The notes under the pieces were generated by a model, which saw only the letters and a list, made by a program, of their open reading frames with translations, searched no databases and had not been told where the DNA came from. Positions 11,064 through 20,347 of a stretch of DNA of 64,000 nt are shown here, one piece after another. Both the position numbers and the translations under genes were made by a program. Each line of letters begins with the position of its first letter. Position 1 is the first letter of the stretch. Origin of the DNA: an uncultured Allomuricauda sp. Lineage in GTDB: Bacteria > Bacteroidota > Bacteroidia > Flavobacteriales > Flavobacteriaceae. The stretch is from the NCBI GenBank assembly GCA_937899065.1, contig CALBPG010000010.1, positions 1 through 64,000 on the forward strand, given 5' to 3'.

Positions 11064-11309
11064 ATGCATACCGACAAGGAGCTTTTGGTAAAAAGTCTAA
11101 AACGTTTTGGGTATACAGCGGCCTTGATGTTCTTGGCTCCCGTGGTTATTTACCAGGCATTTAAAAACCAAGACCACCCCGCCTATATTCCTGTATTGGT
11201 AATTGGATTAATTTTGGCCGTTGTAGCCATTGGAATGGGGTTTTATGCCGTCAAAACCCTTATGAATGCTTTGTTTGGTCCTAAATCCAAGCCTAAAAAA
11301 GAAACCTAA
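11064..11309 (+). CDS. Small two-helix membrane protein (DUF6095-like)
   Basis: An 81-residue protein starting MHTDKELLVKSLKRFGYT, with two hydrophobic helices (about residues 17-33 and 42-67) and a Lys-rich end. I use ATG 11064 rather than the ORF-track 11022, because the upstream extension overlaps a TACTTTCG (-7-like) element at 11051 and has no family character. The small protein is common in Flavobacteriaceae; its function is unknown. It converges on the DUF4294 gene with two bases between. Confidence 0.75.
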   Translation: MHTDKELLVKSLKRFGYTAALMFLAPVVIYQAFKNQDHPAYIPVLVIGLILAVVAIGMGFYAVKTLMNALFGPKSKPKKET

Positions 11310-11311
11310 CC

Positions 11312-12004
11312 TTACTGACTTTTCTTGCTAGGCGAAGTACTTTCGTTTTTCCATTTATTGGTCAAGAGTGCGTAGTCGTAATCCAAAACCGATTTTTGGC
11401 GTTCCAACTGGCTTGCCGCGAAGGCGCGTTGCAAAATGTCTTCAATCAGATAATCCTCATGTAATCGTTCTGGATGGAACTCTTCCTTAATACTAATCTT
11501 GAATGCCTTGGCCGTGGTATTGTACCAAAAGGCTCGCCACCCGCTACGGAGTTCTTTAACCAATGCAAAAGCGGTTTTTCCTGTCTGTCGATAAATAAGT
11601 TTGACCAAGATTTGCCCTTCTGTCCGGGTAAGCTTCTTCAATTCCGCTGAAAACTCCTCCTCAATGAATTTTTGGACCTTCTTGGTATAGCGTTTGCGAT
11701 GACGTTTCTTTTTGATTTTATCAAGGCTATCATTGAGTTCCACCAAGCGTTCCGCCGCTAATTTGGCGTAAGGATACACCTTAAGGGTTTTTCTTCTGAG
11801 GATGTAGTAACGGAGTCGTTCTTTCTTCGAAGCAAACTCCAATTTCCCAAAAATGTAGATTTCGTCCAATTCAATGGAGCTTCTCAAAATACTATCCCCT
11901 TCAAAACGAACGTAATAGTCGGCAACAGTATCCTTCTCAATTTCCTGGGAGAAAAGAGGTGAAGCAAATACGCTTAGCACACAAACCAAAAAGAATCGGG
12001 ACAT
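11312..12004 (-). CDS. DUF4294-type secreted protein
   Basis: About 230 residues, with a signal peptide (FFLVCVLSVFASPLFSQ) and then a conserved basic domain with LKVYPYAKLAAERLVELND, RTEGQILVKLIYRQTGK and FWYNTTAKAFKISIKEEF. This corresponds to the DUF4294 family of Bacteroidota; the function is unknown. I place the start at the second Met (12004), which leaves a short N-region before the hydrophobic core. It is divergent from the M42 peptidase gene. Confidence 0.8.
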   Translation of the reverse strand: MSRFFLVCVLSVFASPLFSQEIEKDTVADYYVRFEGDSILRSSIELDEIYIFGKLEFASKKERLRYYILRRKTLKVYPYAKLAAERLVELNDSLDKIKKKRHRKRYTKKVQKFIEEEFSAELKKLTRTEGQILVKLIYRQTGKTAFALVKELRSGWRAFWYNTTAKAFKISIKEEFHPERLHEDYLIEDILQRAFAASQLERQKSVLDYDYALLTNKWKNESTSPSKKSQ

Positions 12005-12106
12005 TAAAATTGTTAACAAAATTTCGGGTTAAAATTAAGGATAATGACCAGATTGCCCTATTAAATAAAAGTGAATATTACTATGTTTGCCTCCTAAACG
12101 TTACGA

Positions 12107-13195
12107 ATGGCTACTTCCAAAATTATTACTGAAGAATCCCTTAAATTTTTCGAAAACTATCTAAACAATGCCTCTCCCACGGGTTATGAGTGGGAAGGAC
12201 AAAAGCTTTGGATGGACTATTTGAAACCCTATGTTGACGAGTTTATTACGGACACTTATGGTACCGCAGTGGCCGTAATCAACCCTGAAGCAGACTATAA
12301 GGTGGTAATTGAAGGGCATTCAGACGAGATTTCTTGGTATGTGAACTACATCACGGACAATGGACTCATTTATGTGATTCGCAATGGCGGTAGTGACCAT
12401 CAAATTGCGCCTTCAAAATGGGTGAACATCCATACCAAAAACGGAATGGTGAAAGGGGTATTTGGTTGGCCGGCCATCCATACTCGTAGAGCTGGAAAAG
12501 AAGAAGTGCCGAAACTGGACAACATTTTCATTGATATTGGTGCAAAGGACAAAGAAGAAGTTGAAAAAATGGGAGTGCATGTGGGTTGTGTGATTACGTA
12601 TCCGGATGAATTCCACATCTTGAACGAGGATAAGTTTGTTTGCCGCGCTTTGGACAACCGCGCTGGTGGATTCATGATTGCCGAAGTAGCGCGTCTTTTA
12701 CACGAAAACAAGGTCAAATTGCCTTTTGGACTTTATATCACGAATTCCGTACAAGAAGAAATTGGCCTTCGAGGGGCAGAAATGATAACCGAGACCATCA
12801 AACCCAATGTCGCCATTGTAACCGATGTGACACATGATACGACAACCCCCATGATTGACAAAAAGGTACAAGGGGATTGTTCCATGGGGAAAGGACCTGT
12901 GATTTCATATGCACCCGCAGTACAACAGAAACTTCGCGAGCGCATCATTGAAACGGCGGAAACAAAAGAAATTCCTTTTCAACGTCAAGCGTCTTCAAGA
13001 TATACAGGTACGGACACCGATGCTTTTGCCTACAGTAATGGCGGTGTCGCTTCTGCATTGATTTCACTTCCGTTGCGATACATGCATACCACGGTGGAGA
13101 CGGTACACAGAGATGATGTAGAAAACGTAATTCGTTTGATTTACGAAACGCTTCTCACCATTAAATCTGGAGAGACCTTTAGTTATTTTGATTAA
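12107..13195 (+). CDS. M42-family metallopeptidase
   Basis: A 362-residue cytosolic aminopeptidase of the M42 family (PepA/TET/FrvX type). The metal ligands and catalytic acids are all visible: EGHSDE (His), RALDNRAGG (Asp), VQEEIGLRGAE (the two Glu), VTDVTHD (Asp) and HTTVETVHRDD (His). Likely a co-catalytic zinc or cobalt enzyme trimming peptides in the cytoplasm. It is complete at the usual length and followed after 19 bases by a NUDIX gene on the same strand. Confidence 0.94.
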   Translation: MATSKIITEESLKFFENYLNNASPTGYEWEGQKLWMDYLKPYVDEFITDTYGTAVAVINPEADYKVVIEGHSDEISWYVNYITDNGLIYVIRNGGSDHQIAPSKWVNIHTKNGMVKGVFGWPAIHTRRAGKEEVPKLDNIFIDIGAKDKEEVEKMGVHVGCVITYPDEFHILNEDKFVCRALDNRAGGFMIAEVARLLHENKVKLPFGLYITNSVQEEIGLRGAEMITETIKPNVAIVTDVTHDTTTPMIDKKVQGDCSMGKGPVISYAPAVQQKLRERIIETAETKEIPFQRQASSRYTGTDTDAFAYSNGGVASALISLPLRYMHTTVETVHRDDVENVIRLIYETLLTIKSGETFSYFD

Positions 13196-13214
13196 GACAT
13201 AAAACATTCGAAGG

Positions 13215-13754
13215 ATGGATGAGTATGTTGACATCCTTGATGAGGAGGGAAACTATACAAATACTTCCCTACTGAAATCGGAAGCGCACAAACAAGGACT
13301 TTTTCACCCTACAGTTCATATTTGGTGTTATGACCCGCATGGATTTGTCTTGCTCCAACAACGAGGCAAGAATAAAAAAACATTTCCATCCCTTTGGGAT
13401 GTTTCCGTGGCAGGTCATGTGGCTGCAGGTGAAAGTTTGGAGCTGGGAGCACAACGCGAGATTTCCGAAGAAATTGGCGTTTCCATACAAATTCAAAAGC
13501 TGGAAAAATTCAAGGTATTCAAAACAGAACATCGGCATTCCGCAATTCTTTTTGACCGCGAGTTCACCCATACCTTTTTATATCCCTTAAGCCAAAAGAC
13601 AAAGCTAACCCCACAAGCGTCAGAGGTGGAAGCCTTAAAGTGGTTGGCCATCGAGGAATTTGAAAAAATGATGGATTCGAAAGACACACGTTTGGTACCT
13701 AATTCGGAAAACCGATATCAAGAAGTGATTACAGCTTTGAAAGCGAAGTACTGA
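13215..13754 (+). CDS. NUDIX hydrolase, IDI-like
   Basis: A 179-residue NUDIX domain protein. The Nudix box G-x5-E-x7-REUxEEIGV is present as GHVAAGESLELGAQREISEEIGV. The N-terminus (DEYVDILDEEGNYT...KSEAHKQGLFHPTVHIW) and LLQQRGKNKKTFPSLWDVSVAGH resemble the isopentenyl-diphosphate isomerase-like subgroup, but such proteins are often ordinary Nudix pyrophosphatases. I assign no substrate. It lies 19 bases after the M42 peptidase and converges on hisS with three bases between. Confidence 0.9.
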   Translation: MDEYVDILDEEGNYTNTSLLKSEAHKQGLFHPTVHIWCYDPHGFVLLQQRGKNKKTFPSLWDVSVAGHVAAGESLELGAQREISEEIGVSIQIQKLEKFKVFKTEHRHSAILFDREFTHTFLYPLSQKTKLTPQASEVEALKWLAIEEFEKMMDSKDTRLVPNSENRYQEVITALKAKY

Positions 13755-13757
13755 TGC

Positions 13758-15128
13758 CTATTGAAAAGTAGCAGTGATATTATCCAAAGAACCTACTGAC
13801 TGTTCTCCACTACTCATATTTTTTACAATGAATTCGCGCTTTTCCAGCTCTTCGGCGCCTAGAAAAACCACGGCTGGCACGTTGCGTTTATCAGCGTATT
13901 TCAATTGTTTTTGCATTTTGGCGGCGGATGGATACATGTCAATCCGAAAGCCTTGATTACGCAACTTCATTACCAATTCAAAAGCAGCTTTTTCGGCTTC
14001 TCCCCCAAAATTCAAGCACAAGTAATCCAAACTTTGGGTAAGTTTTTCTGGAAACAGGCCCAATTCCTCCAACACCAAATAAATTCGGTCCAAACCAAAG
14101 GAAATGCCAACTCCACTGACGTCTTTCAATCCAAAAATACCCGTTAAATCATCATAACGACCGCCTCCTCCAATGGATCCCATGGCTACCCCTTCTGGTG
14201 CAGCAACCTCAAAAATCGCCCCAGTATAGTAGTTTAATCCCCGAGCTAAGGTGACATCTAATTCTAGTTTTGCTGTCTGTAAGCCTCCTTCTTCAACCCA
14301 GTTGTAGATCTCTTCTAACTCTATTACCCCTTCCAAGCCAATTTCGGATTCAGATAAGAGCTTTTTCAACTGCTCAAACTGCTGGCTAATATCCCCTTCC
14401 ATTTGGAAAAGCGGGGCTGCTCTTTCAATCGCATGAGCAGACAATCCACGTTCCAACATTTCAGCTTTCACCTTCTCCTCACCTATTTTGTCCAACTTGT
14501 CTAGAGCTACTGTAAAATCTATCAAATGATGTTTTGCCCCAATGACCTCGGCTACTCCAGAAAGGATTTTCCGGTTGTTCATTTTAATGGTACAACCTTC
14601 CAATCCCAAATCCGTAAAAATTGCGTCATACAGACTGACGAACTCAACCTCTTGCAAAAGTGATTTTGCCCCTACTACATCAGCATCGCATTGGTAAAAC
14701 TCCCGAAAACGCCCTTTTTGGGGACGGTCAGCACGCCACACCGGTTGAATTTGGTATCGCTTGAAAGGAAAGGCAATCTCATTTTGATGCATGACCACAT
14801 AGCGGGCGAACGGAACCGTAAGGTCATAGCGCAAAGCCCTTTCTGTAATCTTTGGAGCAAGAGTGGTCGAATTTTTTGAACTGTAGGTGACGTCGTCCAC
14901 CTTAGAGATAAAATCTCCTGAGTTCAGAATCTTAAAAATCAATCTGTCACCTTCTTCACCGTACTTTCCCAAAAGTGTTTCAGAATTTTCAAAAGACGGG
15001 GTCTCAATCGGCTCAAAACCGTACCGCTCAAAGTGTTTTTTGATGGTTTGGATGATGTGCTGACGTTTGGCGACCTCAACAGGCGAAAAATCTCTAGTTC
15101 CTTTGGGAAGGGATGGTTTTTGCGGCAT
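13758..15128 (-). CDS. hisS: Histidyl-tRNA synthetase
   Basis: A 456-residue class II aminoacyl-tRNA synthetase that charges tRNA-His. Visible motifs: motif 1 region, motif 2 with FRAF-like RADRPQKGRFREFYQCDADVVG, the His-specific GLNYYTGAIFEV, GGGGRYDDL and motif 3 GISFGLDRIYLVLEEL, then the anticodon-binding domain (residues about 360-456). The minus-strand sequence TATATTTG (plus 15146-15153) is a plausible -7 element 18 bases from the start. Complete. Confidence 0.96.
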   Translation of the reverse strand: MPQKPSLPKGTRDFSPVEVAKRQHIIQTIKKHFERYGFEPIETPSFENSETLLGKYGEEGDRLIFKILNSGDFISKVDDVTYSSKNSTTLAPKITERALRYDLTVPFARYVVMHQNEIAFPFKRYQIQPVWRADRPQKGRFREFYQCDADVVGAKSLLQEVEFVSLYDAIFTDLGLEGCTIKMNNRKILSGVAEVIGAKHHLIDFTVALDKLDKIGEEKVKAEMLERGLSAHAIERAAPLFQMEGDISQQFEQLKKLLSESEIGLEGVIELEEIYNWVEEGGLQTAKLELDVTLARGLNYYTGAIFEVAAPEGVAMGSIGGGGRYDDLTGIFGLKDVSGVGISFGLDRIYLVLEELGLFPEKLTQSLDYLCLNFGGEAEKAAFELVMKLRNQGFRIDMYPSAAKMQKQLKYADKRNVPAVVFLGAEELEKREFIVKNMSSGEQSVGSLDNITATFQ

Positions 15129-15514
15129 GATTTCAAATTCTCGTGCAAATATACATGGATTCAGACTTAGGATTCATCAATCGAAGCTGAGCATTGGTGA
15201 ATTCAGCCTAGTTGATGTGCATGAAACATCGTAATCTTGAACCAACATTGTTATTGAAGACACCCCCAAGTGATTTCATTTTGTTCTTGAGGCCGCCGAA
15301 AGGTGGCCTATTTTTTTAAGCTACTCGATAATTTGTTCAAGCGATAATCAGTCTTTTTTCGACCAAAGTCAAACACAATTTGACAAGCCAACCTACTAAA
15401 CCATGGATTCATTTGGAACATCTGTCAATTAAAAACAAGCATAGGTCAATTCAGTGAATGATAACAGAGAAAAACGCTTTATCCTTTGTATTTATAATCC
15501 TAAATCCAACACCT
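15129..15514. other. Spacer between hisS and the small lipoprotein gene
   Basis: A 386-base interval without a gene I can support. It holds the hisS promoter (-7 TATATTTG on the minus strand at 15146-15153) and a strong plus-strand terminator (15290-15317) that has no gene before it. A small RNA, or the 3' remnant of a lost gene, between about 15160 and 15317 would explain the terminator. Confidence 0.45.
15290..15317 (+). terminator. Orphan intrinsic terminator
   Basis: An 8-bp stem AGGCCGCC / GGTGGCCT (one G-U pair) closed by a GAAA tetraloop is followed by A and seven T. This is a textbook Rho-independent terminator on the plus strand. The nearest plus-strand gene upstream ends over 1.5 kb away and hisS lies between on the other strand, so it must end a transcript that starts inside this spacer. 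Confidence 0.8.
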
Positions 15515-15679
15515 ATGAAATTCAACTTGGTTTTCATTTTTAGTCTTATTATCGGTCTATTAATCGTTTCCTGTTCTGCTGAAAACGGCGAAATAGGCAT
15601 GCAAGATGAGGATAATCTATTCGCTATTGAAACAGGTGGAGGGGAGGAAGTTAGTCATGAAGGACCAATAGATGAGTAA
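15515..15679 (+). CDS. Very small acidic lipoprotein, unknown
   Basis: A 54-residue product starting MKFNLVFIFSLIIGLLIVSC, an SPII signal peptide with lipobox IVSC. After the lipid Cys only about 34 acidic residues remain (AENGEIGMQDEDNLF...EGPIDE). I use ATG 15515 instead of 15458, since the signal peptide begins there. The short acidic mature part resembles many tiny flavobacterial surface lipoproteins; function unknown. It converges with the DUF6495-like gene. Confidence 0.65.
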   Translation: MKFNLVFIFSLIIGLLIVSCSAENGEIGMQDEDNLFAIETGGGEEVSHEGPIDE

Positions 15680-15712
15680 TTAGTTACCCCAGATATTATT
15701 TTTGACGCGTGC

Positions 15713-16183
15713 TTATTCCATAATCTGTTCAAACCATTGGTACAGTTGTCCTTTGGTAATTACGGCGCCTTGCTGTATTAGCTCAAATTTATCTTGATTT
15801 TTATCATTGGTATAGGCTTTTACCGCCGTCAAATATTCCACAAAATCAGACTGGAAATTTCGTTTGAACCATGAAAAGCCTAGTTCGGTTCGCAAATCTA
15901 TTTCAGGATTGAGGACTTTTACTGAAAACAGTTTCATCTCTTTTTCGGTCAAATAAAACAGGTGCATATGCCGTTCGGAAATATTTTCAAGGTATTCTAC
16001 CCGAATCAAGACCCCTTCCATAAACAAATCACTGAATACAAACAGTACATGATCCGACACTTCAGGTATGTCTTTATTAAAGGCGGACCACTCCTCACCT
16101 GTAATGGATTGTGTCGCCAAAAAATTAATGAATTCCAGATGGAGCTCTTCTAATTGTTGCTGGGTGAGACGCGTGTATTTCAT
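15713..16183 (-). CDS. Conserved flavobacterial protein (DUF6495-like)
   Basis: About 156 residues, starting MKYTRLTQQQLEELHLEFINFLATQ; the ORF-track extension to 16216 runs into the terminator hairpin and is unlikely. The protein is soluble, without signal or membrane segment, and has the conserved blocks ITGEEWSAFNKDIPEV and FSWFKRNFQSDFVEYLTAVKAY. It belongs to a family of unknown function found across Flavobacteriaceae. It lies downstream of the TonB receptor but is separated from it by a terminator. Confidence 0.75.
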   Translation of the reverse strand: MKYTRLTQQQLEELHLEFINFLATQSITGEEWSAFNKDIPEVSDHVLFVFSDLFMEGVLIRVEYLENISERHMHLFYLTEKEMKLFSVKVLNPEIDLRTELGFSWFKRNFQSDFVEYLTAVKAYTNDKNQDKFELIQQGAVITKGQLYQWFEQIME

Positions 16184-16195
16184 GGGCGCAAAAAT

Positions 16196-16229
16196 AAAAA
16201 AGGCCGTGTGGAACACACGACCTTTTTAT
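16196..16229 (-). terminator. Intrinsic terminator of the TonB receptor gene
   Basis: Ten-base arms AGGCCGTGTG / CACACGACCT (one G-U pair on the minus-strand RNA) with loop GAA, flanked by A and T runs on both sides, so it can act in both directions. It begins 20 bases after the receptor stop on the minus strand. Confidence 0.85.
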
Positions 16230-16248
16230 ATAAATATTACCTATTCTA

Positions 16249-19200
16249 CTAGTTGAAAATATAACGTACCCCAACTTGCGCTTGCCATCTAGATAGCAAA
16301 CGGGTATCTGCAGAGAAGGTTTCATTTCGATTTTCATCAAAAGTATAAATTGGAGCCTGAGTGAAATCAGGAACAAAGTTATTTGGGTCTGGGTCAGCAT
16401 CTTGGAAGGATACCCCTAAAACTTGGTCAAAATCTTGTCGTTCAATAACGCCCCAATTGGAATTGATAAGGTTACCCACATTAAGAATATCCAAACTTAA
16501 TTGGAACTTGTTCTTATCGTTCACTTTGATGTCTTGAAGTACTTTTACATCCCATCTTCCTCTCCAAGGCGCAAGCGCACCGTAGCGCTCAGCATACTGT
16601 CCGCGTCTGTCGCTCAAGTAATCATCTTGTTGAATAAAGGCTTCAAAGGCTTCCGCTTGCCCAGCACCGCTAAAGGTCATTTGGCCTATCTCAGCTGAAG
16701 TAGGAATGTACAAGAGGTCATTTATAGAAGAACCATCATTGTTGATGTCCCCTCCATAGATGTAATTGAACCTTCCGCTTCGTGCGTACTCAAAGAAAGA
16801 TGAAATGGTAGTGCCCGTTTTAAAGGATTTGGACAACACTCCAATGATTCTATGGGTATCTCCGTATCTTGAATTGGACAACACATCCCGGTTCGCGTTG
16901 CCTACGATGGCGTTTCCTGCGAAAGCATCTCCGGTAATTTCCGCATCAATGGAGTTTACTTCTTTAGCATCTAAATAGCTATAGGCTAATTGGGTGTATA
17001 ATCCATTATCGAAAGTCTTTTGCAATTTTAAAGTAGCATTCCAAATTCTACCCTTATCGGAATTGGTAAAAACAAAAGCGCTATTTGGTCCAAACAATTG
17101 TGCTTTGTCATCGTTGGTGTACAATTCGCGATTATCTACCCCAACCAAATTTGAAGAAGGATTACCCAATCCCCAGTTTTGCACATGTGCAGCATTGATA
17201 TCCTTGGTATAGGAAACATCAGCGGTCAAGATGATGCCATTATCAAAACGTTTGTCCACGCCAACGTTCGTTCTCCAAACTTGTGGCCATTGGAAATCAG
17301 GGTCTACTACTTGGTAGAAGAAAAAGTCCGTTCCCTGTACTTGGTTACCCAACCAAACAAATGGGAAACGTCCTGTAAACAATCCTGAACCTCCACGAAG
17401 CTGAAAAGTTTGGTTCCCCTTAATATCCCAATTGAATCCAAATCTTGGCGAAATCAACCAATCACTGGTAGGCAATTGTTCAGAATCAATGGTAATACGG
17501 TCGTTCGTATCTGGGTCGAAATATTGAATATCCGGAGCATAGGTTCCTCCTTCGGCCAACGTGCCTCCTTTGCGTTGAATGTTTTGTGCAACTTTTTGTC
17601 GCGTATCGAAATATAAAGGACGGTCAAAACGAATTCCGTAGGTAAGCTTTAAACGGTCGGTAACATTCCATTGGTCTTGTAGGTAGAAGGATAGTTGCCC
17701 CACATTGGTCTCTGCCAAAGCCCATCCACCTGGTGTACCATCATCAAACTGATTGTTGTTGTTTGCGGTTGCAATGGCAGCATCAAAAGCACCTTGATAG
17801 AAGGCCACCAAACCCGCCTCATTGGCAGGGTCGCGGTATTCAGCAATGGAATTGGTTGGGAAGAAAACCCCCTGAGCGCCGTAAGCTCCCAAGTTAAAAG
17901 AGTTGTCAAACTGGAACCTTTCGTATGAGAAACCAACAGTATAGGTATGGTCTCCTTTAAAAATGTTCAAGTTATCCGTAATCTGGAATACCTTTTGGTC
18001 CAAACGGTTGTTAATGGAAAACGGTTCGTGTCCAGCAATGATGTAGTTCGAGCTTCCGGTATCGTCTAAAATCACGATACTAGGTGCTGGTGTTGAAAAT
18101 GGATTTCTAAAGTCGTCAAAATGGGTATATCCCATCTGTAACTTATTCGTTGCCGAAGAAGATAAGGTAGAGTTCAATTCGACTTGTACCGAACGAATGT
18201 TGTTGTTGATTTCGTAACCCGCGTTTTCAAACTGAAGGGTTTGTGTGCTAGGTCCTCTAAAGGTGATGGCATCTCGGTTGGCTGGTTTTCCTTTGGAGGC
18301 GTTCAAGAAGTTATAAATCACCGCCAAACGGTTGTTATCATTGATATTCCAATCCAATTTGATGATTCCCTTTGTACTCTCTTGGTCAAAGTTGAAGCCC
18401 GTAATAGCGCCAGGATTGTAGAAAATGTCATTTCCGGAAGCATCTTGTCCAATAACCACCTGACGGAGGATATTATCCACTAACTGCATATCTGACTGCA
18501 ACACCCGCGATTCACTAATTCCACCTGTACCAGTATTGGGAACAAAACCGTCGGTACCGAGCTCAGTTAAGTCATCCTTTTCAAAGTTTACGAAAAAGAA
18601 AAGCTTGTTTTTGACTATGGGTCCACCAATACTTAATCCGTATTGTGTTTGTTCCAACCCGGTTTTGGTTACGTCATCACCGTTGATTTTACCACCGGTC
18701 AAGTCATCATTTCTAAAGAAACCATAGACGGTTCCGTAGAAATCATTAGTACCACTCTTGGTCACTGCGTTTACGGAAGCTCCTGTAAAACCAGATTGTG
18801 TAACATCATAAGGTGCAGTGGTCACCTGAATTTGGTCAATCGCATCCAAGGAAATCGGCTGGGCACTAGTTTGCCCCCCAGGAGTCGCCGCATCCAAACC
18901 AAAAGGGTTATTGAAAATGGCTCCGTCCAAGGAAAAGTTGTTGTACTGGTCATTTCTACCCCCGAAAGAAAGTCCCGAAGCTCCGGAAGAAGCTGCCGGT
19001 TCCAAACGAATGAAGTCATTGGCAGACCTCGAAATGGTGGGTAAACGTGTCAACTCTCTCCGGCCTACACTGGTTTCAGCTCCTGTTCGGTCACTACCAA
19101 AGGTCCCGGATTGGTCTGATACTACGACCACTTCATCAAGCGCCTGGCTATCCGAAGCAAGTTGAATACTATAGTTAAAGGTTTTACCTAACGTAAGAAA

Positions 19201-19479
19201 GATGTCATTCCGAACATCTGATTTAAATCCTACATAAGATATGGTTACTTCATAGGGTCCACCAATCCTTAAGTTTAACAGATTGAAACGACCTTCTTCG
19301 TTGGTAATAGCCCCATAACGGGTACCAGTAGGGGTGTGAACGGCTACCACATTGGCACCGTAAAGGGGTTCACCCTGGTCATCCGCGACAGCACCACGGA
19401 TATTCGAGGTAGTAACCTGGGCATAACCCGAGGCGATGAAGGCAAAAACCAACACCACCAAAGGCGTAATTTTCTTCAT
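16249..19479 (-). CDS. Large TonB-dependent receptor, Oar-like
   Basis: A 1076-residue outer-membrane protein. A signal peptide (VVLVFAFIASGYAQ) is followed by a CarboxypepD_reg domain (SNIRGAVADDQGEPLYGANVVAV, residues about 25-110) and a plug that reads RSANDFIRLEPAASSGASGLSFGGRNDQYNNFSLDGA. A long beta-barrel with TonB-receptor C-terminal features follows, ending in an aromatic-rich strand (VGVRYIFN). The plug and VTQSGFTGASVNAVTKSGTNDFYG resemble the OmpA-related Oar/OMP-RagA-like group. The ligand is unknown and no lipoprotein partner is adjacent, so it is a solo receptor. A TATGTTTG -7 element lies on the minus strand at 19511-19518, next to the rplI terminator. Confidence 0.92.
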   Translation of the reverse strand: MKKITPLVVLVFAFIASGYAQVTTSNIRGAVADDQGEPLYGANVVAVHTPTGTRYGAITNEEGRFNLLNLRIGGPYEVTISYVGFKSDVRNDIFLTLGKTFNYSIQLASDSQALDEVVVVSDQSGTFGSDRTGAETSVGRRELTRLPTISRSANDFIRLEPAASSGASGLSFGGRNDQYNNFSLDGAIFNNPFGLDAATPGGQTSAQPISLDAIDQIQVTTAPYDVTQSGFTGASVNAVTKSGTNDFYGTVYGFFRNDDLTGGKINGDDVTKTGLEQTQYGLSIGGPIVKNKLFFFVNFEKDDLTELGTDGFVPNTGTGGISESRVLQSDMQLVDNILRQVVIGQDASGNDIFYNPGAITGFNFDQESTKGIIKLDWNINDNNRLAVIYNFLNASKGKPANRDAITFRGPSTQTLQFENAGYEINNNIRSVQVELNSTLSSSATNKLQMGYTHFDDFRNPFSTPAPSIVILDDTGSSNYIIAGHEPFSINNRLDQKVFQITDNLNIFKGDHTYTVGFSYERFQFDNSFNLGAYGAQGVFFPTNSIAEYRDPANEAGLVAFYQGAFDAAIATANNNNQFDDGTPGGWALAETNVGQLSFYLQDQWNVTDRLKLTYGIRFDRPLYFDTRQKVAQNIQRKGGTLAEGGTYAPDIQYFDPDTNDRITIDSEQLPTSDWLISPRFGFNWDIKGNQTFQLRGGSGLFTGRFPFVWLGNQVQGTDFFFYQVVDPDFQWPQVWRTNVGVDKRFDNGIILTADVSYTKDINAAHVQNWGLGNPSSNLVGVDNRELYTNDDKAQLFGPNSAFVFTNSDKGRIWNATLKLQKTFDNGLYTQLAYSYLDAKEVNSIDAEITGDAFAGNAIVGNANRDVLSNSRYGDTHRIIGVLSKSFKTGTTISSFFEYARSGRFNYIYGGDINNDGSSINDLLYIPTSAEIGQMTFSGAGQAEAFEAFIQQDDYLSDRRGQYAERYGALAPWRGRWDVKVLQDIKVNDKNKFQLSLDILNVGNLINSNWGVIERQDFDQVLGVSFQDADPDPNNFVPDFTQAPIYTFDENRNETFSADTRLLSRWQAQVGVRYIFN

Positions 19480-19519
19480 AATGAGCTAGTTATAAGTTTT
19501 AGAGTTGCTGCAAACATAG

Positions 19520-19552
19520 GACAAAAAAAAGAGCTATGCACGCATAGCTCTT
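19520..19552 (-). terminator. Intrinsic terminator of the rpsF-rpsR-rplI operon
   Basis: An eleven-base near-perfect stem AAGAGCTATGC / GCATAGCTCTT is followed on the minus strand by eight T. It lies 27 bases after the rplI stop and directly upstream of the receptor promoter. Confidence 0.88.
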
Positions 19553-19578
19553 AACAAGTTATTAACTATAATTTGATG

Positions 19579-20031
19579 TTATTTTGCCTCAGCAATCACT
19601 TCAAATGGAAAATCCACGATTACCTCTCTGTGTAACCTGATTTGAGCGTTGTAAGGCCCAACTCTTTTAATGGTTCCACCTTTGATGGCGATAAACTTTC
19701 GGTCTACGGCTTGACCCGCTTTTTCCAAAGCAGCAGCCAAATCAATATTATTTACGGAACCGAACAATTTGTCTCCCGCACCTACCTTGGCTGGAATTCT
19801 AATTTCCAAACCTTTAATTGCGGTTGCCTTTTGGTTCGCTTCGTCAATAACCTTCTTTTCTTTATGGGCGCGTTGTCTCAAATTTTCAGCCAATACCTTT
19901 TTGGCGGAAGGTGTAGCCAATGCCGCTAGCCCTTGAGGAATCAAATAGTTTCTACCATAACCATTTTTAACGGTTACGATGTCATCCTTAAACCCTAAAT
20001 CTTGTACGTCTTGCTTTAAAATAATTTCCAT
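19579..20031 (-). CDS. rplI: 50S ribosomal protein L9
   Basis: A 150-residue protein, normal for L9, which binds 23S rRNA at the base of the L1 stalk. The N-terminal domain shows MEIILKQDVQDLGFKDDIVTVKNGYGRNYLIPQGLA, followed by a long connecting helix and the C-terminal domain (AGDKLFGSVNNIDLAAAL, LHREVIVDFPFEVI). Last gene of the rpsF-rpsR-rplI operon, 15 bases after rpsR, and followed by a strong terminator. Confidence 0.97.
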   Translation of the reverse strand: MEIILKQDVQDLGFKDDIVTVKNGYGRNYLIPQGLAALATPSAKKVLAENLRQRAHKEKKVIDEANQKATAIKGLEIRIPAKVGAGDKLFGSVNNIDLAAALEKAGQAVDRKFIAIKGGTIKRVGPYNAQIRLHREVIVDFPFEVIAEAK

Positions 20032-20046
20032 GCTTCTAGTGCTTTA

Positions 20047-20343
20047 TTATTTCAACATATCGCCTACGTAGGGCATTAAGGCCAAATGACGGGCACGTTT
20101 TACTGCTTGCGCCACCTTTCTTTGGTATTTCAAAGAAGTACCTGTCAATCGTCTTGGTAAAAGCTTTCCTTGCTCATTAACCAATTTCATCAAAAAGTCA
20201 GCGTCTTTGTAATCAATATACTTGATGCCTGATTTTTTGAAACGACAGTATTTCTTTTGTTTGTTCGTTTCAATGTTCAATGGGGTCAAATACCGGATTT
20301 CCCCATCTTTTTTTGCTTTTGCTTGTTGTTCTATTGATGCCAT
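20047..20343 (-). CDS. rpsR: 30S ribosomal protein S18
   Basis: A 98-residue protein, slightly longer than many S18 because of a Lys-rich N-terminal extension typical of Bacteroidota. Core motifs: [62 protein letters not shown]. It binds the platform of the 30S subunit together with S6, encoded next to it. It starts four bases after the rpsF stop. Confidence 0.97.
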   Translation of the reverse strand: MASIEQQAKAKKDGEIRYLTPLNIETNKQKKYCRFKKSGIKYIDYKDADFLMKLVNEQGKLLPRRLTGTSLKYQRKVAQAVKRARHLALMPYVGDMLK

Positions 20344-20347
20344 GAGC

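Noticed and set aside
16249-19479. Mobile element or toxin reading for the very long minus-strand ORF
   Set aside because: Signal peptide, CarboxypepD_reg domain, plug and beta-barrel show an ordinary TonB-dependent receptor.
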